Source: Limnephilus marmoratus (taxonomy: Eukaryota; Arthropoda; Insecta; Trichoptera; Limnephilidae). Taken from it: 64,000 nucleotides of DNA. The notes under the pieces were generated by a model. The model made no database searches. It saw nothing but the letters and a program-made list of their open reading frames with translations, and was not told the origin of the DNA. A program made the translations under genes and the position numbers. Of the stretch, positions 54,831 through 64,000 are shown one piece after another. The DNA lies in NCBI GenBank assembly GCA_917880885.1, contig OU862927.1, positions 19,671,450-19,735,449 of the forward strand, read 5' to 3'. Numbering within the stretch: position 1 is the stretch's first letter; each line of letters opens with the position of its first letter.

Positions 54831-56234
54831 GTCCCAGTTGCGACCGTTTATTCGTCTGTGCCAATGTAACGGCTAATTATCTAAAAAGGGAAAAAGAAAC
54901 CTATGTTCGCGCCAATGTAACTGCTATTACTTGGATTGCATCTATGTAAGGACTCGTTTTATTAAGAATGTGTGTTTTAATATTTAATGCATGGCTAGCT
55001 TTTGAAATCTGAAAGATAAAGCATGAATGATGACATACAGTATAATCAAATGAAAGTCTGATGCAATCGAATACATAAAAGATTTATTGATTCTAAACTT
55101 CAAGTGACAATATGATGTATTTAATTATTAGACTCTTTGGGTAATTACGTGATCTGAAAGGAGTGTTTGTTTTCCTCGAAGAGGGTATTACAACAGTCAA
55201 ACTATATTACGAAAAAAATGAATTTACGTTATGTGGAAGACAATGAACATGGTTGAGCGCCAGAGTTTTTAAACTACAAAACCCAAGTAAAATTATATAT
55301 AACAAATGGTAACCTTGAATATACTAAGATGAATAATATGTTACGAGGCAAAACTACATTACGAAATCGAGACGCCATGGTGTGTTGATTTTGTCCGTTG
55401 CAGATAACGTCCTTGCCTTGGGCTTGCTTATTCCAAGCCTTCCAATTTCCTTGTGAATGAAAAAAATCCATTCATAAACAAGAACGATGTGTTAGTTTAA
55501 AAATAATTAAATTCTCATTTGATCTATAAACCCACTAGCATTCCCTAATCTAAAGAAACATTATTTACGTATTACACAAACGTTATATTATTCCTATACA
55601 ATCATCTAGTGGATGTGTAAGTATTTGATTACAGCGTAATCATTTTTGCATAATCCACTTCACCCTGTTCATACAATAACGCGCATGTTCGATAATTTAG
55701 CTCAAATATAATTTTCAGATAAGATATTGTGGCGTGTTCGTTAATTCGATGGATAAAATCAAAAATGGATATAGGGACGTAACCTATACCTTTTCCTGGG
55801 TCGATTTCGATTGGATTAAAATCAGCTTTGGTGGGTAGAATCATTTGACTTTCGAGATATTTAGGACGAAGAAGTAAATGAAAAATATATATGACATATC
55901 CCGTAGAAAAGTGTAGTAAGTCTAAAAAAGTTAATGTTAGAGGAGAGCGAAAACAAATAAGTGAATAATTAACAAGCGGTCCTGTCGAAAAGAGACACTA
56001 ACGACATCTTGCGGATATGGAGTGATATAACTTAAATTAAATGCGGCTTTCGTGGGGCATAGATAATCCCAATCACTTTTATTTTCAGATGTTAAACTTA
56101 AAATAGAAAGTTTTGACTTACGACACTTTTCTGCGGATGTGCAAATAATATTTTAACACAGTTTAATAATTGAACAATTTTAATAGTTGTTTGTTTTATG
56201 TTGTACCACAGGGAAGTTCAAATAACTGGAGTCA
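54831..56234. other. unassigned DNA with one protein-like frame
   Basis: The minus-strand frame 55629-55844 (71 codons from Met, and open without Met for some tens of codons further upstream) has a balanced, protein-like composition (for example EIDPGKGIGYVPISIFDFIH). I do not recognise a family, and no splice context or paired gene supports it. It could be an exon or chance. Confidence 0.3.
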
Positions 56235-57310
56235 TTCAAGTTGGGAGGCGGGTATGGGTACGCCGCCCCGGGAACTATTTATTGGATAATCTACACCCCA
56301 AGTGGTTACATTTTTTTACATTAACTCCACACAGGAGGCCCTGAGGAAAATAATTTCCCTCAGGGCCTATGTCATCTTTGAAGATGCTGTGTGGAGGGTC
56401 TTTTCGAGGAAAGGAAGGAGTGAATAGAAATGACAGTTTCTCATGTGACTAATGTCAACCGTGTACAAATGTTGGGCGCGTTTTGGCGTGTTTCCCGACT
56501 ATGCACCGGTGCCAAGGGGATCAATGACGCTAGTTCCTCGGAGCATCTTCCGTTATAATACCAGTAGAACAAGGACAGCATTCCCACCTGACGCCTATGC
56601 TCTAAAGATTGCAGTCCGTCCGTTAAGATAGGAGAATCTATCAAACGGATCGCCCGTTTCTGCACAGAGTCAAGGGTTTTTTTAGGTATTTTGGAGCTCC
56701 AGACTAGAGGTGGCTGCCAAATTCGACCGTGGGGCGCACATGCGCCCTGTGCAGGGTTAGCAGTTGAGTACTATTAAAGTATCTGCGGGCCCTGTACAGT
56801 ACGTTCAGTTTCTGAGTGGCTAACTTAACTCTGGTTTCGATGGAGCCCCCGTACCTGAGCTGGTCACTTAGAGTTACACCAAGCATATCGATGGAAGGCC
56901 TGTTCGGAAGATTGCTTCCGTTGAAGGAGACTAGATTTTCATTTCGATCCCTTTTAGACGTTATCAAACATGATGGGGTCTTTGAAACATTAAATTCGAC
57001 GAGGTTATTTTTACCCCAAGAGAGATTTAGCAGCATTGACTCAGCAGCGTTTCCGGGATCATGGGTTGGGATTTGTCTAGGTTTGGCGGTGAATGCGTTT
57101 ATCCACCCAATGCGTGACGGCCGGATCGGAGGAGACTAGTTGAGTTGGACTGGGAGACCTGTTGAACTCCTCAGTCGGATCATACTTTTCTCCTGCCCAA
57201 ATCATCCTCCCCTTCCTTTCCCTAAAAAGACCTTCCACACAGCATCCCTAAATATGACACAGGTTGGATGGAATTATTTTTCTTCGGGGTTCTCTGTGTG
57301 CATCTAATGT
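56235..57310 (+). mobile_element. SINE family S, copy 7, interrupted
   Basis: The left part (56235-56305) and right part (57046-57310, from CCGGGATCATGGG through GGTTTGGCGGTGAATGCG to the tail) flank a minus-strand LINE fragment. Roughly 20 bp of SINE sequence is lost or altered at the junction. Confidence 0.7.
56310..57045 (-). pseudogene. Jockey/CR1-like LINE, SINE partner, copy 2
   Basis: Same LINE family as 43087-43745. The translations SIDMLGVTLSDQLRYGGSIE and LYRARRYFNSTQLLTLHRAH (56704-57036) and SLEHRRQVGMLSLFYWYYNG (56441-56665) lie in different frames, so it is frameshifted. It ends in the stem-loop (CCTGAGGAAAATAATTTCCC, then TCAGGG) and a short A-tail at 56316-56310. It is inserted into a SINE that carries the same 3' tail. 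Confidence 0.8.
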
Positions 57311-57535
57311 AATAGAAAAAAATCCTATTAAACTAAGGCAGAGAATGTTAAAATGTTATGTGTGTTCGGTCTTGCTGTATGGATGTGAGACATGGACCTT
57401 AAAAGTAAATACCATGAACAAGTTAGAGGCTTTTGAAATGTGGCTTCACCGGAGAATGCTCAAGGTCCCATGGACCGACATGATCACTAACACAGAAATT
57501 CTCAGGCGGGCTAGAGCAGATAGAGTACTGCTTAC

Positions 57536-57736
57536 ATTGATAAAAGGCATTGAAGTACCCACCACTGTCCCGCCCCGGTATAGGCGACTTATGGTCGCCC
57601 CTTCGGAGCTCTCGCAAGAATCTAATTTTTTTTTTGAACGACTCTACATTTATTAAAACGAATCTAGACCTTCAATGTCCCTACATGCTTTGTTAGGTGG
57701 CGGAAATGTAGGATAAAAGATAATATTGATAAAAGG
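57536..57736 (-). mobile_element. 5'-truncated R1-clade 3' UTR, inverted
   Basis: The fragment 57548-57724 is the reverse complement of the last 165 bp of the large R1-clade element (62110-62278). A perfect 12-bp duplication ATTGATAAAAGG flanks it (57536-57547 and 57725-57736). Confidence 0.9.
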
Positions 57737-57788
57737 CAGGAAGATTTCGTGTCTGGGTCACATACTTCGAGGGGAGAAGTATCAATTG

Positions 57789-60700
57789 CTCCAATTAATT
57801 TATTGACGGACTATGGATCCTCATAGTCCCCTTTCCCTAGGTCAGATTAACCTCCAGAGATCCCGGATGGCCACGCTGGAGGTGCTGCGGGTCATGTCTG
57901 ATCTGAACATTGACATCATGCTCATTCAGGAACAGTACACCTGGGAAGGTAAGACCCCCATTAATTTTCCGGGCGCGGTACTCGAAGTCGGCCGCTCACC
58001 AGGGGCGGGTGTCCTGGTCAACACCTCGTTGATCAGTCCCCTCCTTCTGGCTGGTTTTTCTGATGAGTACCAAACCTGTGTATGTATTAGACTTGGCGAT
58101 ACTGAGATCTTTTTGATCTCAGTTTACTTTAAATTTGGGAACCCGGTGGGACCCCACATCCTGAGTCTGACGCGCGCGCTCAACGCGCTTAAAGGCCGTA
58201 ACATAGTTATCGGAGGTGACTTTAATGCACGCTCACCATTATGGTTTGACACTAGCAATTGTAGGACGGAACGATCAGACGCCGTGGAGGACCTGATTGC
58301 TGCGCAAGGTCTCAGTATCATGAATGAACAGAGTTCTTTTTTTACGTTTTCGAACATACATGGTGAGAGCAACATTGATCTAACTCTTTGCTCTGGATCA
58401 GTTGCGACCAGGATTTCAAAGTGGACAGTCCATGAGTGCGAGATTAATTCGGATCATAGGTTAATTACTTTTACGGTTGGTGTCAAAAAAACTGAAGCTC
58501 CAAGATCCTCCTGGTATTTCAACACCACTAGGGCGAATTGGGATAACTTTGGGGAAGCGCTACGAGATACGCTAAGGGATTTTCACCACGTAGCAGCTAC
58601 TGATCCGGATAATTTGGGGAACTTTTTTAATAAGGCGGTTGTATCGGCTGCCAACTCGTCTTTGGGAAGATCAAACCCGAAGACTAGTATCAGGACGCCG
58701 TGGTGGTCACCTGAGCTGACTTCGCTGAAGGGGGCCTATAAGAGGGCCTACAGGGCGCTGGGGCTGTCCAGGAGTGGCAACTGTACGGAGGAGGAGACGG
58801 TTGCACTTCAGGCGAGCCTCAGGTCTGCCAGGTCGGCCTTCAAACGGGCCGTTCTCCTGGCGAAACGAGCTGCTTGGCATAATTGGGTTAAAGACGTGGG
58901 TAACGCCAACCCGTGGGAAATCCACAGCGCGATTGCAAAATCCGGTAAAGGCTCTGACCGGTACTTGTCAACAGTAATTGGGATAACAGATGGGAGGAAC
59001 GCTGAGACAGTGGATGTGGCCTCCACTCTCGAAACACTCTTGGGTGAGTTAGTTCCTGTAGATTCAGTAATTGGGGAAAGTGACCACCATAAACAGATAA
59101 GAAATCTGTCACGGCTGCCACCTAGAAACCTTGCCCAAGAGGATAACTTCACTAGAGTCACTAAGGCAGAAATTGAGGTGATAATTAAGGGTTTGGGTCC
59201 TAAGAAGGCACCAGGGCATGACAGGCTCAACGGCGTGATTGCGAAGCAAGTCTGGGTCCACGCCAAGGAGGAGCTCTTCCAGGTGATGGACACGTGCTTG
59301 AGGAGGGGAGTTTTCCCCTCTGAGTGGAAGCGTGGCGTGCTCCGGATTATACCAAAGGGGAACGGAAAACCACTAACGGACATCAAGGCCTACCGGCCGA
59401 TTACCCTCCTTCCCGTTTTAGGCAAGATCCTTGAAAAATTGATTAGGCAGCGACTCCGACAAACCCTGTCTCCGGCCAGTGACCTGCAGTTCGGCTTCGT
59501 CCCCGGTAGATCCACGGTGCACGCCCTGTCGTATGCGCTTGAATGGGTGAAGGCTTGCCCAAAGAGGTATGTAGTTGCAATCTTCCTCGATATCACTGGT
59601 GCCTTCGATCATGCGTGATGGGCAATGATACGTACAAAGGTGAAAAACAGGCGGTGCTCAAACTTATTGTTCCAAGCCATCGATGACTACCTTTCTGATC
59701 GTACCATTACGATCAGTTTCGGTGAGTTTTGTATCCAGAGGGAAGCAGACATGGGATGCCCGCAGGGCTCCATCCTTGGACCTGACCTGTGGAACATCTC
59801 CTTTGATGACTCCTCCAGGTTACCCTTGCCTGAAGGATGTATCGCTGTCGACTACGCTGATGATAAGTTGTATCTGGTCGCTGGGGACAGTAGAAAAGAA
59901 GTGGAGAACAAAGGCAGTGAAGGTTTGCAGATGTTCCTAGACTGGGGTGAAAGAAATAAGATGACCTTCGCTCCCCACAAGACCAAGGGCCTCCTGATGA
60001 AGGGCTTTCTCAGTAGAGAAAGAAATCCTACCATCAGAATGGGAGATTCTAACATCCGCTTTTTTGAAACAGTGAAATACTTAGGCGTCACTCTAGATCG
60101 ATCGTCCTCTTTTCTGGCTCACGTCAAAGAAGTATCCAGCAAAGCTCAGGCTCTCTTCTTGAAGCTGAGGAGACTCTCCACAGCTAAGTGGGGATTGCGT
60201 AATCCGGCTCTGCGAACGCTATATAGGTGCGTATATGTGGCGCAAGTCTCGTATGCCGCCTCTGTGTGGGAGCACCGCCTGGAAAATTCTCTGATACTCT
60301 CAGCTCTCAAGCGAGGCCAACGAACCCCCTTGCTGGCACTCTCTGGTGCGTATAGAACCGTTGCTTCGGACGCTTTACCCGTTTTGGCTGGCATTTTGCC
60401 TATCGATCTGGAAATCAGGGAAGTGCTTACTAAGCATAAATTAACCAGAGGAACCCCGGCCACTCACCTAGGCGTTGTTCTGACACCAGGAGGGCCGGGA
60501 ACTCTCCCTGGGCTGCTACGTCAAATGAGGGATCTGTCGCTCCAAGAGTGGCAGGTCCGTTGGGATAGATCGAATTTGGGAAGATGGACCTTCTCCTTCT
60601 TCCCATCAGTTAAAATCAGAATGGAAGGGGCTTATCTCAGACTGGATCACCACATTACCCAGCTTCTGTCCGGGCATGGGGAATTCAGGGGGAGACTTCA

Positions 60701-62289
60701 CACCCTCTCCCTGTCCCCCCACCCCAACTGCGCATGCGGATCAACCAACCAGTCGGCCGAGCACATTCTGTGGCACTGCGAGATCTTGACGGACGCTAGA
60801 GAGGAAATGCTCGATGGTTTGGACGTACCTATCAGACCAGTGTGGAACACTGATCTGGTTTCGAACAAGACGAACTTCGAGTGCTTGAGGAATTTTACAA
60901 GGATCTGGGTTGAGAGATGGCCTGAGCTTAGAGTCGCGGATTAGTAGATTTTGGCACCAGGTGTACTTGTTCCTGACCAACCATGGACTTTCTTTGCTTC
61001 TTACTCTCTTACCAATATTGCCCAGGATGTTCAGTTTTATATTTTATTTTACATTTTATGTTTATTATTTACACCTTTACATTTTTATGTTTTTTTTTTT
61101 TTTTTGCTTTTACAGTATTTATACATACATATACATATATACATATGTATATATATATATATATATATATATTTATTCTTAAGTTTATTATTTACACCTT
61201 TACATTTTTATGTTTTTATGCTTTTACATTTTTATGTTCATGGTCTACTGTTTACAGATGCCCTGCGTAATTTAACGCTCATGTCTATTTTACGTTTTTT
61301 TTTTTTTTTCTAAATCGCCATTTTATTTTACATGTTTATGATTTTTAGTTTGGTTATATGGTGCATTCACATGCCCAGCGCTGACTTCCACACGCTCTTG
61401 TTTATTTTTTTTCTTTTTTTGCGATTTACTATGTTATCAATAAATTTTTCTTTTTAGTTATGTTTTTTTTGTGAGAACTGAACTCAGTTGCTCGTTTTGT
61501 GCCGTCCTTCTCCCCATATAAGGGGTTGGACCCTGGACCGTGTCCCCGCCTACGTACCATGGCCGGTCTTCTGGAACTGGTGGAGCTGCACCTGTCTGCC
61601 GCGCCACCCCCTGTGACATGAAGAGGCTGGGGAGAAGGCTGAACGACATCTGGAGGCTGTCCGTCCCGCCTCCGGCGATCCGACGCTTCTCTCCCTAGGG
61701 TCTTCTTCTATGATTTCCAATTACTCTCGTCTAGGCACCACCGGCTAGCTGGCTTACGGACGACGCTGCCGGTTGTCGGGAGGCCGGACAATCAGCCTCC
61801 TTCACTGTCTCGCGGACCGCCGGTAGCCAGTTTGCGGTAACATCAGTTCTACTCTGTACAAATGTTATTTTACTTTTGTTGCTTTTTTTTATGAGCAGTA
61901 CTCGGTGCCGCCCGCTGGATTGCGTATGGTCTTTCGCTGTCATGAGCTGATTACTCATGACGGCTGCTGTCTATTTTGTTCATTTTACTTTTTTATGTCG
62001 ATGTTACTAACCACTTGTTTGACTGTCCACGAGGCTCACTGCTTTGGCGGTGACTACCTCCATGGGCTTTAGAATTGTAGAAATGACCATTACAGTACAG
62101 TCCTGTAGGCGCGACCGCATACCGCCACCTAACACAGTATGAGGGGACATTGAAGGTCTAGATTCGTTACATTAAATGTAGAGCCGTTTATTCAAAAAAA
62201 TTAGATTCTTGTGAGAACTCCGAAGGGGCGACCATAAGTTGCCTATACCGGGGTGGGACAGTGGTGGGTACTTCAATGCTCCAATTAAT
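57789..62289 (+). mobile_element. R1-clade LINE, near full ORF2
   Basis: The element is 57800-62278, flanked by an exact 11-bp duplication CTCCAATTAAT (57789-57799 and 62279-62289). It starts 13 bp before the ORF2 ATG, so ORF1 is lost by 5' truncation. The 3' UTR is long (60945-62278), with a (TA)n run at 61147-61172 and a direct duplication of TTTATTATTTACACCTTTAC. The 3' end is CAATG without poly(A). Two more copies of this 3' end lie at 57548 (inverted) and 32200. Confidence 0.9.
57813..60944 (+). pseudogene. R1-clade ORF2 with one premature stop
   Basis: 1,044 codons in a single frame except for TGA at 59616-59618 (codon 602). Endonuclease, about residues 1-220: GQINLQRSR, IQEQYT with the catalytic Glu, GGDFNARSPLW, and NSDHRLI with the catalytic Asp-His. 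Reverse transcriptase: GPKKAPGHDRLNG, FLDITGAFDHA ending at the stop, GCPQGSILGPDLWN, and DYADD. The C-terminal motif CACGSTNQSAEHILWHC is typical of R1-type ORF2. The stop falls inside the RT just after the first catalytic Asp, where related proteins usually have Trp (TGG), so one base change explains it. Without readthrough only the endonuclease and an RT stub would be made. Confidence 0.9.
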
Positions 62290-62477
62290 ATTGAAAGGCA
62301 AGATAGAGGGTCGCCGAGGACCTGGTAGGAGACAAATGTCTTGACTGCCAAATGTACGAGGGTGGACCGGCATTAGAAGTGTGGAGGGGCTATTCCGGGC
62401 AGCGCAAGACAGAGAGACATTTTCCAGAGTGATCGCCAACGTCGGGGGGACCTGATACGGTACACAAAGAAGAAGAA

Positions 62478-63235
62478 TCAATTTTAAAAAAATAATATTT
62501 CATATTATTTATATATTAAATTTGAAAGATCAATTATCTTTTTTGATGTTAATGCAGCATAAGCGTCTGATGGTAGTGATGAAGGTTGGGAAATTCCTGG
62601 ACATTCGGATATTGTCACTAAACTTGGGTTAAAGCCATTTCAAATAGTGGTGGTCTTTCACCATGGCGATACTGACAGCACCACAAATTATTTGCCCGTG
62701 ACGTAGTAATTAGAATTTGCAGAATCTGCCACAGAGGGGTTATTACGATGCTAGGGTTGCTTCAATAAAGGCTATGTCTTTATAACCACACACGTAATTA
62801 TATTCGAGGTACATTAAATTTGCGAAATACATTCACCGTGTATAATCATTACATTATACAGAACGGAGGTGGAATATAATACATCCGTCCAATACATAAA
62901 CGGGACAAGGCGTCGCGACGTCGTGGAAACGACGCTTTTGCCGCTCGAATGAGCTCAGTAAATTTCCCCATTCGTAAAACCTGCGTTCCTAAATATTCAT
63001 TATATGCTGGATTCAATGAACTGAGAATGTATAATAATACGAAGTATAGGTACGCATACCTTTAAAATATTCATATTGAATTTGCTTAGATGTATGTATG
63101 TATTTTTCTTTACATGGTGACTGAAAAATGTCAAGTTTAAATAATGAAAATAATGGTTTGGATGTATTTATTTTATTTAACTTTTACAAAATGTTGTCAA
63201 ATTAACATTTAAGATGTTTTTTTTAATGTTAAAAC
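62478..63235. other. unassigned DNA with one family K fragment
   Basis: The reverse complement of 62600-62672 matches repeat family K (AAGACCACCACTATTTGAAA, then TGGCTTTAACCC). Nothing else is recognised. Confidence 0.5.
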
Positions 63236-64000
63236 CCCAGCGTAAGGAGTGTGGCGAAACTATCGCTTGGGAAGTGGAAGTTGACCTGCAATGTCCATCC
63301 AAAGTCAAGGTGTGAGCTACCGTGCTCAGCAGGGCTGAATGGCACTAGGAAACAGTGTCACGAATGGTGCCTTGGAGGCCCAGGGTTGCAACTCTTAAGT
63401 ATTTAGACCTTACTCCAGCATTCGGGGTTCTGCTGGGGTGGATCATTTATTTCTATATGCTCATTGGATCAAAAATGGTCTCTAAATACAAACAAACAAA
63501 AAACATCTACGAGGGGCCTTTGGGGAATCTGGGTGAATTGGAGAGATGAGACTACATCGGTAGACTTTTCCCTTGCAGGACCCTCGTAGAACCCAAATAA
63601 AGAGGAACCTCCGATGACTCTACCAGGGCGGGATCTTCCGGGAGATTAAAAGGACCCTCATGGGTCCTTGAAACTAACTTCTTTTAGAACCCTCACCTTC
63701 ATACCAGGGGACAATCAGGGGTGAGGGGGGGGACGTAAATAAGAGCCTTCCAACAACAACCAGTGATGAAGATAAGGTGAACTTTCTGTCAGATAACAGT
63801 GAAAAAATCCACATCAGGGAGAAATTCAGTGGGGCTACGAGGAAGAAATTAAAAAAAGAGAAGCAGCGGTTCACTGGGGGCCTCAGTCAGGAGCACAAGG
63901 TACCGGACGGGGACCCCAGGCAACCAGCGGCAGGAAAGAGAAAACTCTGAAATTGGAGGGCGGTTACAGTGCGGAGATCAACGAAGAGGTGTGTTGTCCA
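63236..64000 (+). mobile_element. probable LINE 5' region running off the window
   Basis: Shares its 5' blocks with 7681-8150 and continues into a lysine-rich coding segment. A repeated 5' UTR followed by an ORF1-like start suggests a LINE whose remainder lies beyond 64000. The clade is not certain. Confidence 0.45.
63744..63950 (+). pseudogene. possible LINE ORF1 N-terminal fragment
   Basis: The frame reads SDEDKVNFLSDNSEKIHIRE, then FSGATRKKLKKEKQR, and stops at TGA 63948-63950. The basic SGA-R-K-K-L segment resembles the start of ORF1 (gag-like) proteins of R1/LOA-type LINEs. No CCHC zinc knuckles are present and the start codon is unclear, so it is either truncated or shifted. Confidence 0.4.

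Larger units (their letters stand above)
57313..62477 (+). pseudogene. RTE-like LINE ORF2 C-terminus, twice interrupted
   Basis: Three pieces join in one frame: 57318-57547 (VLLYGCETWTL, EMWLHRRMLKVPWTD), 57737-57799 (ISCLGHILRGEKYQLLQLI) and 62290-62459 (GKIEGRRGPGRRQMS, a TGA stop, then SVEGLFRAAQDRETF). The order is the same as in the copy at 10441-10924. The 3' terminus is an AAGAAGAAG-type tail at about 62465-62477. Two R1-clade insertions, each with its own target duplication, split it. The upstream RT and endonuclease are absent. Confidence 0.85.

Noticed and set aside
58808..59386. 192-codon minus frame within the R1-clade ORF2
   Set aside because: Antisense shadow of a GC-richer coding region with clear endonuclease-RT motifs on plus.

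Overview
This window looks like insect nuclear DNA: strongly AT-rich, without bacterial operons, and packed with eukaryotic transposable elements. Three short arrays of TTAGG/CCTAA, the common insect telomere unit, point the same way; the order cannot be fixed by eye. I found no convincing host protein-coding gene. Nearly everything recognisable is a transposon, a fragment of one, or an element inserted inside another.

Layout. 0-5 kb: mostly anonymous AT-rich DNA, a TTAA-flanked MITE, a retroposon 3' end and an RTE-like LINE remnant. 5.8-7.4 kb: a Helitron-like element split by a TIR element. 8.9-11.1 kb: a TA-flanked transposon carrying a decayed PIF/Harbinger element (MADF-like and HARBI1-like remnants) and an RTE-like insertion. 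11.8-14.5 kb: an RTE-like LINE interrupted by a 1.2-kb unit present twice in tandem. 15.9-18.9 kb: a pogo-like element with older LINE debris inside, whose empty site survives in a neighbouring tandem repeat. 19.7-22.9 kb: a SINE, a Helitron and a 1.8-kb foldback element. 24.7-30.2 kb: a foldback element split by a full-length LINE with two open ORFs (25272-28181 and 28370-29182, minus strand), the best candidate here for a recently active element. 30.4-33.6 kb: a hAT MITE, tRNA-headed SINEs, an R1-clade 3' fragment, a LINE end and a Helitron containing (TTAGG)10. 35.5-53 kb: copies of a TTAA MITE and of a SINE that shares its 3' end with a Jockey/CR1-like LINE, two palindromic transposons in the same site of that SINE, a Penelope-like remnant, and a minisatellite apparently grown from the SINE. 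56-64 kb: SINE, LINE, RTE-like and R1-clade elements nested with clean target duplications, including a nearly complete R1-clade ORF2 with one premature stop.

How the parts relate. LINEs supply retrotransposition enzymes; the SINEs and truncated copies look like their substrates, most clearly where the SINE and the LINE share a stem-loop 3' tail. The DNA elements here (hAT, pogo-like, Harbinger, TTAA MITEs, Helitrons) are all non-autonomous or decayed. Target duplications and interruptions let many insertions be ordered in time. All family names rest on reading motifs by eye; no database search was run.
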